Numbered from the stretch's first letter, positions 16,893-25,233 are shown. The stretch: DNA of 55,304 nt from Myxococcota bacterium (GCA_023150845.1 JAKLKD010000018.1:1-55304), one strand, 5' to 3'. Made by a program: numbers and translations. The notes: generated from the letters alone by a model not told the origin.

Positions 16893-17810
16893 ATGCGCCT
16901 ACGCACCGAGCTGCGCCTGGGGATCGGCGCGCTGTTGGCCGTGCAGGCGCTCACGACCCTCGCCGCCGTGAGCCTGCTCGGGCGCATGGGCCCCGCCGTC
17001 GACGTCGTGATGCAAGAGAACGTCGTCTCCATCGAGGCGGCGGAGGACATGCTCGCCGCCATCGCCGACCCCGGCCCGGAGAGCACCCAGCGCTACATCG
17101 ACGGCCTCGCCCGGGCGCGCGCCAACGTCACCGAAGACGCCGAGCCCGCGCTCCTGGACGTGCTGGAGGCCCGGGGCCCCGACGCGCTCAACGGCGACGC
17201 CGAGGCCCGCCGGGACACGGTGAAGGCCGCCCGGGCCCTCGCGGAGGTGAACCGCGACGGCATGGCCAAAGCGAGCGTCGCCGCGCGCTGGCGCGCCTTC
17301 GCCGGGGCCTGGAGCGCCGTGCTCCTGGGCCTCACGAGCTTCGGCCTGAGCCTCGTGCTCACCCGCCGCCTGCGCGCCCGCATCGACGACCCGCTCCAAG
17401 AGCTCGCCTCCGCCCTGGAGGGCGTGCAGGAGGGCTGCGCCGTGCGCCGGGTGGAGGTGTTTGAGGGCCCCGAGGAGGTGCGCCGGGTGAGCGCGCTGGT
17501 GAACCAGCTCCTCGACGACCGCCACAGGCCCCTCGACGCCCGGGCCACGCCGACGCACGACCCCGACGCCCGCGCCGCCCTCCGGATCGCCCTCGACACG
17601 ATGCCGGGGCCCGCGGTGCTGCTCTCCGCCGACGGCCGCCCCCAGGTGGCGAACCTCGCGGCCTTGGCCTTAAACGCCGCTGAGCTCGACCTCGCCCGGG
17701 CCGGTGCGCCGCCCTGGACCGTGATCCCCGTGGGGGAGACCGGGGCGCGCCTCGCCCGGATCCTGCCCGCCGAGCCCGCTACTCCGGGGGAGCAAAGCGC
17801 GGATCCGTGA
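16893..17810 (+). CDS. HAMP/PAS-like membrane sensor lacking a kinase domain
   Basis: A 305-residue protein with a membrane helix at residues 9-30, an extracytoplasmic helical segment of about 110 residues, and a second membrane helix (AWSAVLLGLTSFGLSLVL). A HAMP-like linker follows (DPLQELASALEGVQEG), then a truncated PAS-like module (ALRIALDTMPGPAVLLSADG). The architecture matches the N-terminal half of KinB/NtrY-like sensor kinases, but no His-box or ATPase domain follows. It is 3 bases downstream of trkA, so it is presumably in the potassium operon. Its 3' end overlaps the MauG gene end by 32 bases. Confidence 0.65.
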   Translation: MRLRTELRLGIGALLAVQALTTLAAVSLLGRMGPAVDVVMQENVVSIEAAEDMLAAIADPGPESTQRYIDGLARARANVTEDAEPALLDVLEARGPDALNGDAEARRDTVKAARALAEVNRDGMAKASVAARWRAFAGAWSAVLLGLTSFGLSLVLTRRLRARIDDPLQELASALEGVQEGCAVRRVEVFEGPEEVRRVSALVNQLLDDRHRPLDARATPTHDPDARAALRIALDTMPGPAVLLSADGRPQVANLAALALNAAELDLARAGAPPWTVIPVGETGARLARILPAEPATPGEQSADP

Positions 17811-18900
17811 GCAGCGTCTCGTCGGTGAGGCTCTCCAAGAACGCCCGGAGCTGCCGCCGCTCGTCGTCGCTGATCACGAAGCCCGTCACGAGGGGGCTCT
17901 GGTACGGACCGCCCTCGCCGCCCCGGGCGTAGTGATCGATGACGTCGTCGAGGGTGGCGAGGTGGCCGTCGTGCATGTAGGGCGCGGTGACCGCGACGTT
18001 CCTTAGGCTCGGCGCCCGGAAGCGCCCCATGTCGGCGTAGTCCCCGGTCTCTTCGATGAGGCCCTGGTCGCCCTCGGGGTAAGCGCCGTAGCCGTCGAGG
18101 TTGTAGAGCCCGTTGTTGTGGAAGGTCGGCGTGGCGAGGGGCGTCTCGGCGTCGATGGCGGCGTCGCTCAAGAGGTAGCCGCCGTGGCAACGTGAGCAGG
18201 ACATCTGGCCCGAGAAGAACAGGCTCATCCCCGCCCGGGCGTCGTCCGACAAGGCGCCGAGGTCGGTCTTGTTGATGAAGCGGTCGTAGGGGCTGTCCGC
18301 GGAGACGATGGCGCGCTGGAAGGCCGCCAGGGCCCGGGTGAGCCCGCTCAAGGTCACGCCTTCGCCGGGGAAGGCCGCCTCAAACATCGCCGCCCGGGCG
18401 GCGTCGTCCGTCTGGCGGCGCAACAGCTCGTCCTCTTGGCCCCCAAAGCCCAGCTCTACGGGATCTTCGCCGAAGATCGGCACGAGGGCCTGGTCCTCCA
18501 GGCGCCGCGTCTCGCTCGACGCCCAGGTGAGCGCCGAGGCGTAGACCACGTTCACCAGGGGCATCGACGCCCGGCGGTGGGCCTCCCCCGTCGAGCCGAC
18601 CGCCGTCGGGAGGCCGTCGGTGAAGGCGAGGCGCTGGAGGTGGCAGTCCCCGCAGGACATCGTCTCGTTCAGCGAGAGCCGCCGGTCGTAGAACAGCGCC
18701 CGGCCGAGCGCCACCTTCGCCTCGGTCATGGGGTTGTCCTCGGGCACCCAAGGCTCGGGGAAGCCCTCGGGCAGCGCCCAGCTCCAGCCCTCCGCCGCCC
18801 CCGAGTCCTCCGCGGGCGCCTCCCCTTTGCAGCCCATCCCCGCCAACGAGACGAGCCCAAACGCCGCCCAGCGCGCCCGAAGGGTCATGGGGCCCACCAT
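17779..18900 (-). CDS. Di-haem cytochrome c peroxidase / MauG family lipoprotein
   Basis: A 373-residue protein with two haem c sites, CGDCH near residue 82 and CSRCH near 233, and the family elements LGRALFYDRRLS, FTDGLPTAVG and FRAPSLRNVAVTAPYMHDG. The N-terminus has a lipobox (SLAGMGC). The start at 18900 overlaps the stop of the upstream barrel gene (TGATG). The third gene of a three-gene operon (lipoprotein, beta-barrel, peroxidase). It could be a periplasmic peroxidase or a MauG-like maturation enzyme. The operon partners suggest a metal or cofactor-linked role. Confidence 0.88.
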   Translation of the reverse strand: MVGPMTLRARWAAFGLVSLAGMGCKGEAPAEDSGAAEGWSWALPEGFPEPWVPEDNPMTEAKVALGRALFYDRRLSLNETMSCGDCHLQRLAFTDGLPTAVGSTGEAHRRASMPLVNVVYASALTWASSETRRLEDQALVPIFGEDPVELGFGGQEDELLRRQTDDAARAAMFEAAFPGEGVTLSGLTRALAAFQRAIVSADSPYDRFINKTDLGALSDDARAGMSLFFSGQMSCSRCHGGYLLSDAAIDAETPLATPTFHNNGLYNLDGYGAYPEGDQGLIEETGDYADMGRFRAPSLRNVAVTAPYMHDGHLATLDDVIDHYARGGEGGPYQSPLVTGFVISDDERRQLRAFLESLTDETLLTDPRFAPPE

Positions 18901-19733
18901 CACGCGCCCCCGCTCCACCGCCTCGTGAGCGACGCGCCGCCCGCGACGGTGAGGGGGACGTTGTGGCCGAGCCCCGGCAGCGGCACGCTCGCGCTGAGGC
19001 CGAGGTCGAGTCGGGTGAGCGGCGTGAGGGACCAGCCGAGGCCCGCCGACGCGCTGAGGTCCGCCCGCCCGGCGCCGACGACGAGGCCGTTCACCGCCCC
19101 AGGACGGGTGGTCAACCAGGCGAAGGACGCCGTGGTCACCAAGGTCGGGCGCAGGCGCACAACACCCCCGAGGCTCAGCTCCGCGCCGAGGCCCGGGGCG
19201 CTCTCGGCGTCCGTGGCGTAGGGGATGAGCCCCGTGCCCGCCGCGCGCACCCCGAGCACGTCCCCGGCGTAGCCCAGGCTCAGCCCCGCCCGCGCCATGC
19301 CGTAGCCGAGCCCGGTGGCCGCGCCGTTCGCCACGGCGCTCAGGGGCGCGTCTACGCCGAGGCGTAAGGCCGGGGAGAGGCGGCGATCGGCGCTCCAGGG
19401 CTCGACGATGGCCCAGGCCCGGGCGTCTCCGGGCCCGACCGCGCCCACCTCCCCGCCGAGCCGCACGACGAGGGGCAGCTCCGCCCCGAGCTGCACATGC
19501 CGCCCGAAGCGCCGGGCGCCGCGCACCGCGACGCGCAGGTCGAGGCCCTCAGCGCCGTCGAGGCGCAGGTCTCCGCCCAAAGAGCGCGCCCCGTAGAAGC
19601 TCGCGCCGCTCAGCCCGGCGCCCACGGCGGCGACCTCCCCGCCAAGCAGCCACAGCGGATCCCCGTTGGCGCCCGCCACACAGCAGGAGCCCGCGAGCGC
19701 CGCGCCGCCGAGGGTGAGGGCCGCGAGGATCAC
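18900..19733 (-). CDS. Predicted outer-membrane beta-barrel protein
   Basis: The 277-residue product has a short exported start (MILAALTLGGAALAGSCC). A Gly-rich sequence follows with alternating polar and hydrophobic residues (for example LDLRVAVRGARRFGRHVQLG, PALRLGVDAPLS, LDLGLSASVPLP), typical of transmembrane beta strands. GTG start at 19733 overlaps the stop of the upstream lipoprotein gene by four bases, and its own stop overlaps the start of the MauG gene, so the three genes are translationally coupled. It is probably a small channel or scaffold for the peroxidase. No family name is assigned. Confidence 0.6.
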   Translation of the reverse strand: MILAALTLGGAALAGSCCVAGANGDPLWLLGGEVAAVGAGLSGASFYGARSLGGDLRLDGAEGLDLRVAVRGARRFGRHVQLGAELPLVVRLGGEVGAVGPGDARAWAIVEPWSADRRLSPALRLGVDAPLSAVANGAATGLGYGMARAGLSLGYAGDVLGVRAAGTGLIPYATDAESAPGLGAELSLGGVVRLRPTLVTTASFAWLTTRPGAVNGLVVGAGRADLSASAGLGWSLTPLTRLDLGLSASVPLPGLGHNVPLTVAGGASLTRRWSGGA

Positions 19734-20113
19734 CAGGCCTCCACCGCCAACAAGAACGGGTCGTCCGCCTCGCCGATGATCACGCCGTCGAGCACCCAGA
19801 GCCCCGTCATGTCCAGGTCCGTCGTGAGCAGGTAGTCGCCCTCCCCGACCTCGGCGATCTGAAGCTCCCCCTCGCTGTGGCCCATGTCGGGCATCGAGAT
19901 CTCGATACGCATCGTGAGGCCCGTGAGCCCCGCCCCGCTCGGGTCTTCAGCGGTCAAGGTCAAGGAGTCTTGGCCCAAGCTCACCGAGTCCGACGACAGG
20001 CTGAGCCTCACCGCCCCCGACGCGCTCCAGGCCGTGGTCACCGTCGGCGGCGCCTCGGGCCCGCAGCCGACGCACAGGGCGAAGGCCAGGGGCGCCAGCC
20101 GCGCGGCGCTCAT
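19730..20113 (-). CDS. Lipoprotein with FixH/YtkA-like domain
   Basis: The 127-residue product begins MSAARLAPLAFALCVGC, a lipoprotein signal. The mature domain reads SLSSDSVSLGQDSLTLTAED and later MRIEISMPDMGHSEGELQ and GEGDYLLTTDLDMTGLWVL. This is the immunoglobulin-like YtkA/FixH pattern with the characteristic MPxMGH motif, a possible metal ligand set. I chose the ATG at 20113; an ATG 14 codons earlier would bury the signal peptide. First gene of the operon with the barrel and MauG genes. Confidence 0.7.
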   Translation of the reverse strand: MSAARLAPLAFALCVGCGPEAPPTVTTAWSASGAVRLSLSSDSVSLGQDSLTLTAEDPSGAGLTGLTMRIEISMPDMGHSEGELQIAEVGEGDYLLTTDLDMTGLWVLDGVIIGEADDPFLLAVEAW

Positions 20114-20212
20114 TTCAGTCGAGGTGAACAAGGGCGCTCCAGGAGCTCTCATCATGGACTATCCCCGAGGGCCCGAGGCGCGACGCGGCGAGATGTCGCG
20201 CGCCCGCGCCGC

Positions 20213-20944
20213 TCAGGCCCGCTGCTTCGCCGCGGCCTCAAACTTGAGCATGTTCTCCGGCAACGAGCGCTGGGAGACCTGGGAGGCCACGCTGTCCGAG
20301 ATGTTGCCGCCGGGGTGGGAGAAGATCCGGTAGATGAGCACGGAGTCGTTCGCCGTCGCCCCAGGCTGGACCTCCCAAGAGCCGCTGTTCAGCGTGACCT
20401 GCACCGCGTCGGGGAAGCGACTGACCACGGCGCTATGCGCCTGGGCGTACTTCGTGGCGTCCAGTGGGTTCCAGGCGCGCTTGTGGTGCCCGGCTCGGCC
20501 GCCGATGTCCCGGCGGATCGACGACTGCAAGAACCAGTAGCGGTCGGAGATCGGCATCCAGGAGGGGCTCTGCATCACCTGGTAGTAGTGCAGAGCGCTC
20601 TCGGACTTGTGCAGCACCACGCTCTCGGCGAGCACCCCGCCGGAGATCGCCTTGTGAGCGGGCACGTCGCAGATCGTGTCAAAGAGGGCCTGGGGCCGCA
20701 CCGCCACGGGGCGCACCCCCTTGTAGGCGAGCACGCCGTAGCCCGTCACGGACTTCTGGTAGAGCTTCACCCCGTCGGCGTCGGCGTCGAGCAGGGTCCA
20801 GCCCCCGTCGGCGTCGAGCATCGCCTGAATCTGGCCCGTGCTCAGAGTGGACGCCGAGGCGACCCCGGGCAAGGCGCTCGCGGCGGCCGCGGCGGCGGCG
20901 CCGAAGAGCAGGGCGCGGCGGCTGAGCTCCATCGACCCGGCCAT
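20213..20944 (-). CDS. Exported START-domain lipid-binding protein, copy 2
   Basis: A START-like helix-grip protein of 243 residues. The family end pattern is clear: LIYRIFSHPGGNISDSVASQ followed by LPENMLKF. Earlier conserved blocks are HYYQVMQSPSWMPISDRYWF and SGSWEVQP. The N-terminus has a twin-Arg motif (SRRALLFGAAAAAAA), so it may use the Tat pathway. Its start lies 2 bases after the stop of the paralogue upstream. The two share the same layout and many identical residues, so they arose by tandem duplication. The ligand is unknown; lipids or hydrophobic metabolites are usual for the family. Confidence 0.85.
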   Translation of the reverse strand: MAGSMELSRRALLFGAAAAAAASALPGVASASTLSTGQIQAMLDADGGWTLLDADADGVKLYQKSVTGYGVLAYKGVRPVAVRPQALFDTICDVPAHKAISGGVLAESVVLHKSESALHYYQVMQSPSWMPISDRYWFLQSSIRRDIGGRAGHHKRAWNPLDATKYAQAHSAVVSRFPDAVQVTLNSGSWEVQPGATANDSVLIYRIFSHPGGNISDSVASQVSQRSLPENMLKFEAAAKQRA

Positions 20945-20946
20945 GC

Positions 20947-21672
20947 TCAGCCCCCCATCTTCGCGCGGGTCACGCGCTCAAAGTTGAGGATGTTGTCGGG
21001 CAAGGTCTGCCCGGTGACGGCCTCGGCGATGCTGTCGGAGAGGCTCCCGCCGGGGTGGCTCACGATGCGGTAGATGACGCGCACCTTGCCCGGCCCGAGC
21101 GGCAGCACCTCCCAAGAGCCGTGGTTGAGCGGGGTGATCACCGCGTCGCTGAACCGCCGCTGCACCGAGGCGTAGGCCTCGGGGTAGAGCGTCGGGTCGA
21201 GCATGTCCCAGGTCTGCTTGTGGTGCCCGTCTTGGCCGCCGACGTCCCAGGTGTTCTGGGCCTTGAGGAACCAGTACCGATCCGACACGAAGGGGACCGG
21301 CGAGGCGAGCACCTGATAAAAATGCACCCGCCCCGTCGTGTCCGACCACAAGACCTTGGCCTCGGCGAGCAGGTCCGTGAGCCCGGCCTGGTTCCCGATG
21401 TCAGCGATGAGGCCAAACAGCAGATCCCCGTCCAGGGCGCAGTCCTTCACGCCCTTAAACGCCGGGACCGGCAGCCCCGGCACGTCCTTTCGGGTGACCG
21501 TCACGCCGTCCTTTGTGGCGTGGCTGACCCAGCCGGTCTCGTTGTCGAGGGCCGACTGAATCGCCTTCGGCGTCAGCGTCGTGAGGGTGGGGAGGGGCTC
21601 AGCGGCGAGGCCGACGGGGGCGGCGACACAGAGGCTCAAGGCGACGCAAAGGATCAGCGAGGCGAGGCGCAT
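20947..21672 (-). CDS. Exported START-domain lipid-binding protein, copy 1
   Basis: A START-like protein of 241 residues, paralogous to the downstream gene: HFYQVLASPVPFVSDRYWF, HGSWEVLPLG, VIYRIVSHPGGSLSDSIAEA and LPDNILNFE. The N-terminus is an ordinary Sec signal peptide (MRLASLILCVALSLCVAAPV), unlike the twin-Arg start of its partner. I chose the ATG at 21672 because of this signal peptide and a GGAG upstream. Together the genes form a two-gene operon with 2 bases between coding regions. Confidence 0.85.
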   Translation of the reverse strand: MRLASLILCVALSLCVAAPVGLAAEPLPTLTTLTPKAIQSALDNETGWVSHATKDGVTVTRKDVPGLPVPAFKGVKDCALDGDLLFGLIADIGNQAGLTDLLAEAKVLWSDTTGRVHFYQVLASPVPFVSDRYWFLKAQNTWDVGGQDGHHKQTWDMLDPTLYPEAYASVQRRFSDAVITPLNHGSWEVLPLGPGKVRVIYRIVSHPGGSLSDSIAEAVTGQTLPDNILNFERVTRAKMGG

Positions 21673-21763
21673 GCGGGCTCCAGGGCGAAGGCTCAGGATA
21701 CACCCAGCTCTGCGGATCGGCGACAGGGCGAAGGAAAACCCTCGCCCTGACGCGTCAGGACGC

Positions 21764-23170
21764 TCACTCGCCGCCGCTGTCCGAGGGCGTGGGAGGCGCC
21801 GCGAGCACCAAGGAGATGCCGCTCGCCCCGCTGCTGCCCGTCGGCAGGCGGCCGCTGGACTCGCCGCCGCCCGCGGCCACGGGCTCGCCGGGCTCGTTGA
21901 GCACGCCGTCACCGTCGGTGTCCGCGAAGGACCAGAGGTACACGATGGTCTCCGCGGGCACGTTCAGGGTGTAGGCCTTGGAGGTGTCCGTCGCGATGTC
22001 GGCGAGCTCCCAGGAGTCATAGTCGTAGGCGTAGGTCTTGAAGCTCGAGACGTAGATCTCGCTCGACGGCCGGTACTTGAGCGCGACGCTGTAGACCTTC
22101 GTGCCCGCGGGGAGCCCGTCGGTGGCGTCGCCAAAGGCCACACCCGAGGCCAAGGACACGTCGCCGCTCAGCCGGGTGAAGGGCACCAAGGAGAAGCCGT
22201 CGCTGCCGCCGAGCGGGATCTGCACGTCGTAGCCGGTGAGGCTCGTGCTGCCGATGGTGATGGGCCCGCCGTCGGTGTCCGGGGCGGAGATGTAGCCGCC
22301 CCAGCGGTCCGTGGCGTCGATGATGTTGTTGCCGTTCGTGTCCCATGCGCCGCGCAGTTTCACCTCGCCGACCCCGGCGCAGGAGGTGTTGGAGAAGGCG
22401 CCCGAGGCGCCGCCGCCGTCCGCGCTCACCGTCGTCCACGCGCCGTAGTACGGGCCCTGGCCGTCGGTGGTCTGGTAGAAGGTCGCCACGTCGCCGCCCG
22501 CGTACGAGACGGTGATGATGACGTCGCCGCTGACGCTCACCGTGTCACAAGACCCGCCGCCGCCGGAGTACGGGATCGGCGCGAGGATGGTGATGTCGAT
22601 GGAGGTGACCTCCGCGCCCTCGACGATGGGCACGACGTCGCCGTAGTGCTCCTGGGGCTCCCAAGAGCCGAGGATGCGGTCCTGGTACCAGTCGACGTGG
22701 GCGTAGACGTACACGTCGCCGGGCCCGTCGTTCTTCCGCAGGTCCATGCTGTAGTCGTCGCCGCCGATGCTCGGCGTGTCGATGGTGGTGTCGCCGTGGA
22801 ACTGCTTCGCCCCGACCTCATCGGTGGAGTACGCCGCGACGAAGACCTTTCCGAAGGGGAAGACGCTGAGGTCGTAGTCCGTGAGCGCGTCGGCGTCGGT
22901 GTACGAGATGTACTCCCGCTCCCCGTCGGCGCCCTCGGTGTACAGCACGACCTCGACACGCCCGGAGATCTTGGCCTCGACGGGATCAGGATCAGAGGAG
23001 TCGTCGCCGCCCGTGCTGTCGTCACCCCCGGTGCTGTCCTCACCGCCGCTCTCGCCGGTCTCTTCGCTGCCCTCCGAGTCGACCTTGTCGTCCTCCTCAT
23101 CAAAACACGCCGGGACCACGACGAGGAGAGAGAGGAGCGTGAGGGAGAACATCTTGTTTTGGGCCATCAT
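21764..23170 (-). CDS. Large acidic lipoprotein of unknown function
   Basis: The 468-residue product starts MMAQNKMFSLTLLSLLVVVPACF, a lipoprotein signal. A low-complexity Ser/Gly/Asp/Glu linker rich in STGGDD repeats follows (residues about 24-60), then beta-rich domains. One part reads WDTNGNNIIDATDRWGGY and another FADTDGDGVLNEPGEPV, both resembling calcium-binding Asp loops of dockerin or thrombospondin-3 type. GAGG stands 7 bases upstream of the ATG. This type of linker is common in myxobacterial surface lipoproteins. No enzymatic motif is visible. Confidence 0.7.
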   Translation of the reverse strand: MMAQNKMFSLTLLSLLVVVPACFDEEDDKVDSEGSEETGESGGEDSTGGDDSTGGDDSSDPDPVEAKISGRVEVVLYTEGADGEREYISYTDADALTDYDLSVFPFGKVFVAAYSTDEVGAKQFHGDTTIDTPSIGGDDYSMDLRKNDGPGDVYVYAHVDWYQDRILGSWEPQEHYGDVVPIVEGAEVTSIDITILAPIPYSGGGGSCDTVSVSGDVIITVSYAGGDVATFYQTTDGQGPYYGAWTTVSADGGGASGAFSNTSCAGVGEVKLRGAWDTNGNNIIDATDRWGGYISAPDTDGGPITIGSTSLTGYDVQIPLGGSDGFSLVPFTRLSGDVSLASGVAFGDATDGLPAGTKVYSVALKYRPSSEIYVSSFKTYAYDYDSWELADIATDTSKAYTLNVPAETIVYLWSFADTDGDGVLNEPGEPVAAGGGESSGRLPTGSSGASGISLVLAAPPTPSDSGGE

Positions 23171-23307
23171 GGCGACACCTCATTCATTGGGGGTGCGGGT
23201 ATCTTAGCGTAAGTACGAAGTAAGTTTTTGTTTTTGGGCCAGCGGTTTTTTCAACGCGGCGGAGAAGGGCGTCACGGGATACTCGCGGCTCGGGAGCGAC
23301 CTCCGCC

Positions 23308-24906
23308 GTGGCCAAAGACGTCGTCATTCTCGGTATGCTGGGCAGCAACCTCGACCGTATGCCCCGCAGAGAGCGCTGGGAGCGCTGGAGGCCCACCATC
23401 TCGCTGTTTCAGCAGGAAGACCTGCTCGTCTCACGCTTTCACCTGCTCCACGCGCCTGAGCACAGCCGACTCTGCGAAGAGATCGTCGCCGACATCCAGC
23501 TCGTGTCCCCAGAGACCACGGTGTTCCCGCGCGCCCTCAAGATCGCGGATCCCTGGGATTTTGAGGAGGTCTACGGCGCGCTTCACGACGTGGCGCGCTC
23601 CACGCCGTTCAACCCCGAGACCGAAGACATCCTCGTCCACATCACGACGGGCACCCACGTCGTGCAGATCTGCCTGTTCTTGCTCGTCGAGTCCCGGCAC
23701 ATCCCCGGGCGCCTGGTGCAGACCTCACCGCCGCGCCGCAAAGACAGCCGCGGCGACCTGAGCGTCATCGACCTCGACCTCGGCCGCTACGACCGCCTCG
23801 CCGCCCGCTTCGCCTCGGAGCGCGCCGAGGGCGCGTCCTTGCTCAAGTCGGGCATCCCCACACGAAACACCGCCTTCAACGACATGATGGACGAGATCGG
23901 CCTCGTCGCCGTGTCCTCGGACGCGCCGATCCTGCTCCTCGGGCCGACGGGCTCGGGCAAGAGCCAGCTCGCCGCGCAGATCGTCGCGCTCAAACGCGCC
24001 CGGCGCCGGGTCCAGGGCCGCTTCGTCGAGGTGAACTGCGCCACGCTCCGGGGGGACGCGGCGATGTCGGCCTTGTTCGGCCACGTCAAGGGCGCCTACA
24101 CCGGGGCCGTGTCCGCCCGGGAGGGCCTCCTGCGCGCGGCGAACGGCGGGGTGCTCTTCTTGGACGAGGTGGGGGAGCTGGGCCTCGACGAGCAAGCCAC
24201 GCTCCTGCGGGCCATCGAGCAGGGCCGCTTCGCCCCGGTCGGCGCCGACCAGGAGGTCGAGAGCCGCTTCCAGCTCATCGCCGGGACCAACCGCGACCTC
24301 AGCGTCGAGGTCCAAGAGGGCCGCTTCCGCGCCGACCTCCTCGCCCGCATCAACCTCTGGAGCTTCACCCTGCCCGCCCTGCGGGAGCGCCCTGAAGACG
24401 TCGAGCCCAACCTCGACTACGAGCTGGAGCTCGTCCGCCGCCGCTCGGGGGTCGCCGTCACCTTCTCCGCCGAGGCCCGCGCCCGGTTCTTGGACTTCGC
24501 CACGGGGCCCGAGGGCCTCTGGCCCGGCAACTTCCGCGATCTGAGCGCCGCGGTCACCCGCCTCACCACCTTGGCCCCCGGCGGGCGGGTGCGCCTGGAG
24601 GACGTCGAGCGGGAGCTGGTCCGCCTGCGCCGGGCCTGGTCCCCCGCGGCCGCCGAGACGAGCGCCGGGGAGCGCCTCGGCCGCGAGGCCCTCGGCGACG
24701 CGGCCTGGGACAGCCTCGACCGCTTCGACCAGGTGCAGCTCGCCGAGGTCCTGCGGGTGGTCGCCGAGTCCCCGAGCCTCGCCGCGGCGGGTCGTGTGCT
24801 GTTCGCCCAGAGCCGCGCCCGCCGGGGCAGCCCCAATGACAGCGACCGCCTGCGCAAGTACCTCGCCGGGTTCGGGCTCAACGGCGCCGAGCTGCTGCGC
24901 CGCTGA
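23308..24906 (+). CDS. rtcR: RtcR, CARF-domain sigma-54 activator of RNA repair
   Basis: A 532-residue enhancer-binding protein, collinear with E. coli RtcR as I know it. The N-terminal CARF domain (residues 1-180) contains RWERWRPTISLFQQEDLLV, DPWDFEEVYGALHD and the ligand loop HITTGTHVVQICLFLL ending RLVQTSPPR. The AAA+ domain has Walker A GPTGSGKS near residue 211, the sigma-54 contact loop as GAYTGA (usually GAFTGA) and Walker B GGVLFLDEVGE. The C-terminal DNA-binding part has SLAAAGRVLF and NDSDRLRKYLAGFGL. Start is GTG at 23308. The family senses RNA ends, reportedly 2',3'-cyclic-phosphate RNA, through CARF. It lies upstream of a sigma-54 promoter on the same strand and converges on rtcA. 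Confidence 0.95.
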   Translation: MAKDVVILGMLGSNLDRMPRRERWERWRPTISLFQQEDLLVSRFHLLHAPEHSRLCEEIVADIQLVSPETTVFPRALKIADPWDFEEVYGALHDVARSTPFNPETEDILVHITTGTHVVQICLFLLVESRHIPGRLVQTSPPRRKDSRGDLSVIDLDLGRYDRLAARFASERAEGASLLKSGIPTRNTAFNDMMDEIGLVAVSSDAPILLLGPTGSGKSQLAAQIVALKRARRRVQGRFVEVNCATLRGDAAMSALFGHVKGAYTGAVSAREGLLRAANGGVLFLDEVGELGLDEQATLLRAIEQGRFAPVGADQEVESRFQLIAGTNRDLSVEVQEGRFRADLLARINLWSFTLPALRERPEDVEPNLDYELELVRRRSGVAVTFSAEARARFLDFATGPEGLWPGNFRDLSAAVTRLTTLAPGGRVRLEDVERELVRLRRAWSPAAAETSAGERLGREALGDAAWDSLDRFDQVQLAEVLRVVAESPSLAAAGRVLFAQSRARRGSPNDSDRLRKYLAGFGLNGAELLRR

Positions 24907-24910
24907 CCCT

Positions 24911-24980
24911 TGTCCTCTGCCCCGCCCGTGTCACACGGGACACGGTGATCTCACGGCGTGACACTCCTCCGCAGAGGACA
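24911..24980. promoter_or_regulatory. Nested inverted repeats, candidate RtcR enhancer site
   Basis: A perfect 10-bp inverted repeat, TGTCCTCTGC (24911-24920) and GCAGAGGACA (24971-24980), encloses a second one, GTGTCAC (24928-24934) and GTGACAC (24958-24964). The two share a centre near 24946. A third small hairpin, CCCGTG-TCA-CACGGG, starts at 24925. The block ends 47 bases before the sigma-54 promoter, at the usual distance for an upstream activating sequence. Binding by RtcR is inferred from position. Confidence 0.65.
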
Positions 24981-25027
24981 CCCGCGCCCAGGGGCGGTCT
25001 GAGGCCGATCTGGCTCTGCGCATGGGC

Positions 25028-25043
25028 TGGCACAGCCCTTGCA
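25028..25043 (+). promoter_or_regulatory. Sigma-54 promoter (-24/-12) for the intergenic RNA
   Basis: TGGCACAGCCCTTGCA matches the sigma-54 consensus (TGGCACG, four bases, TTGCA) at all but one position, with GG and GC at the required 10-base separation. It points to the right, away from rtcR and towards the end of rtcA. The predicted start of transcription is near 25053-25055. No plausible protein-coding gene follows. Confidence 0.85.
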
Positions 25044-25053
25044 TTTCGTCTTC

Positions 25054-25233
25054 CCGACAAGACCGACGGCGGCGCGGGACGACGCAGGGGTGCACCGGGG
25101 GACGCCGCCGTTGAGTCTTGGACCTGAGAAGGTCCTCACTTGGATGCACGGGGGTGCTCCTGAGAACGAGGGGCCCCTCATGTGAACGGATCAGCCAAAA
25201 CTGATCTCTTCACATGAGGGGCCTCTCCCTTTT
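25054..25233 (+). ncRNA. Candidate structured RNA, sigma-54/RtcR-controlled
   Basis: Between the sigma-54 promoter and a strong terminator lies about 180 bases without a credible reading frame but with nested structure. Stem 1 pairs 25058-25074 (CAAGAC, then CGACGGCGGCG) with 25103-25120 (CGCCGCCGTTG, bulged A, GTCTTG): 17 pairs, one G-U and one bulge. Its loop of 28 bases includes GGTGCACC. Hairpin 2 is GGACCT-GAGA-AGGTCC (25120-25135), capped by a GNRA tetraloop. Hairpin 3 is GCAC-GGGG-GTGC (25146-25157). Stem 4 is the 26-bp terminator. It is not a tRNA, and I do not recognise it as a Y RNA. It could be a substrate, sensor or regulator in RNA repair. Expression is predicted, not shown. Confidence 0.65.
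25169..25233 (+). terminator. 26-bp terminator stem at the end of the structured RNA
   Basis: The arm at 25169-25194 pairs with 25201-25226 over 26 positions with one C-C mismatch and two G-U pairs. The loop is CCAAAA, followed by CCCTTTT. The T run lies only on the rightward side, so it ends the plus-strand RNA before it reaches the 3' end of rtcA at 25257. The stem is much longer than an ordinary terminator and would be a long double-stranded RNA. Confidence 0.8.

Noticed and set aside
21581-23212. 543-codon plus-strand frame opposite the acidic lipoprotein
   Set aside because: Low-complexity Val/Asp/Arg/Gly composition, no ribosome site or domain; the minus-strand lipoprotein has a signal peptide and a sensible end.
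24945-25127. Short open frames across the sigma-54 promoter and the structured RNA
   Set aside because: They begin upstream of the predicted transcript start, lack ribosome sites and have biased composition; the paired structure explains the sequence better.
25054-25168. Structured RNA as a tRNA or known Y RNA
   Set aside because: No T-loop consensus, no acceptor/CCA arrangement and no matching D/anticodon arms; the long stem is at the 5' side only and no Ro60/Rsr gene is nearby in the window.
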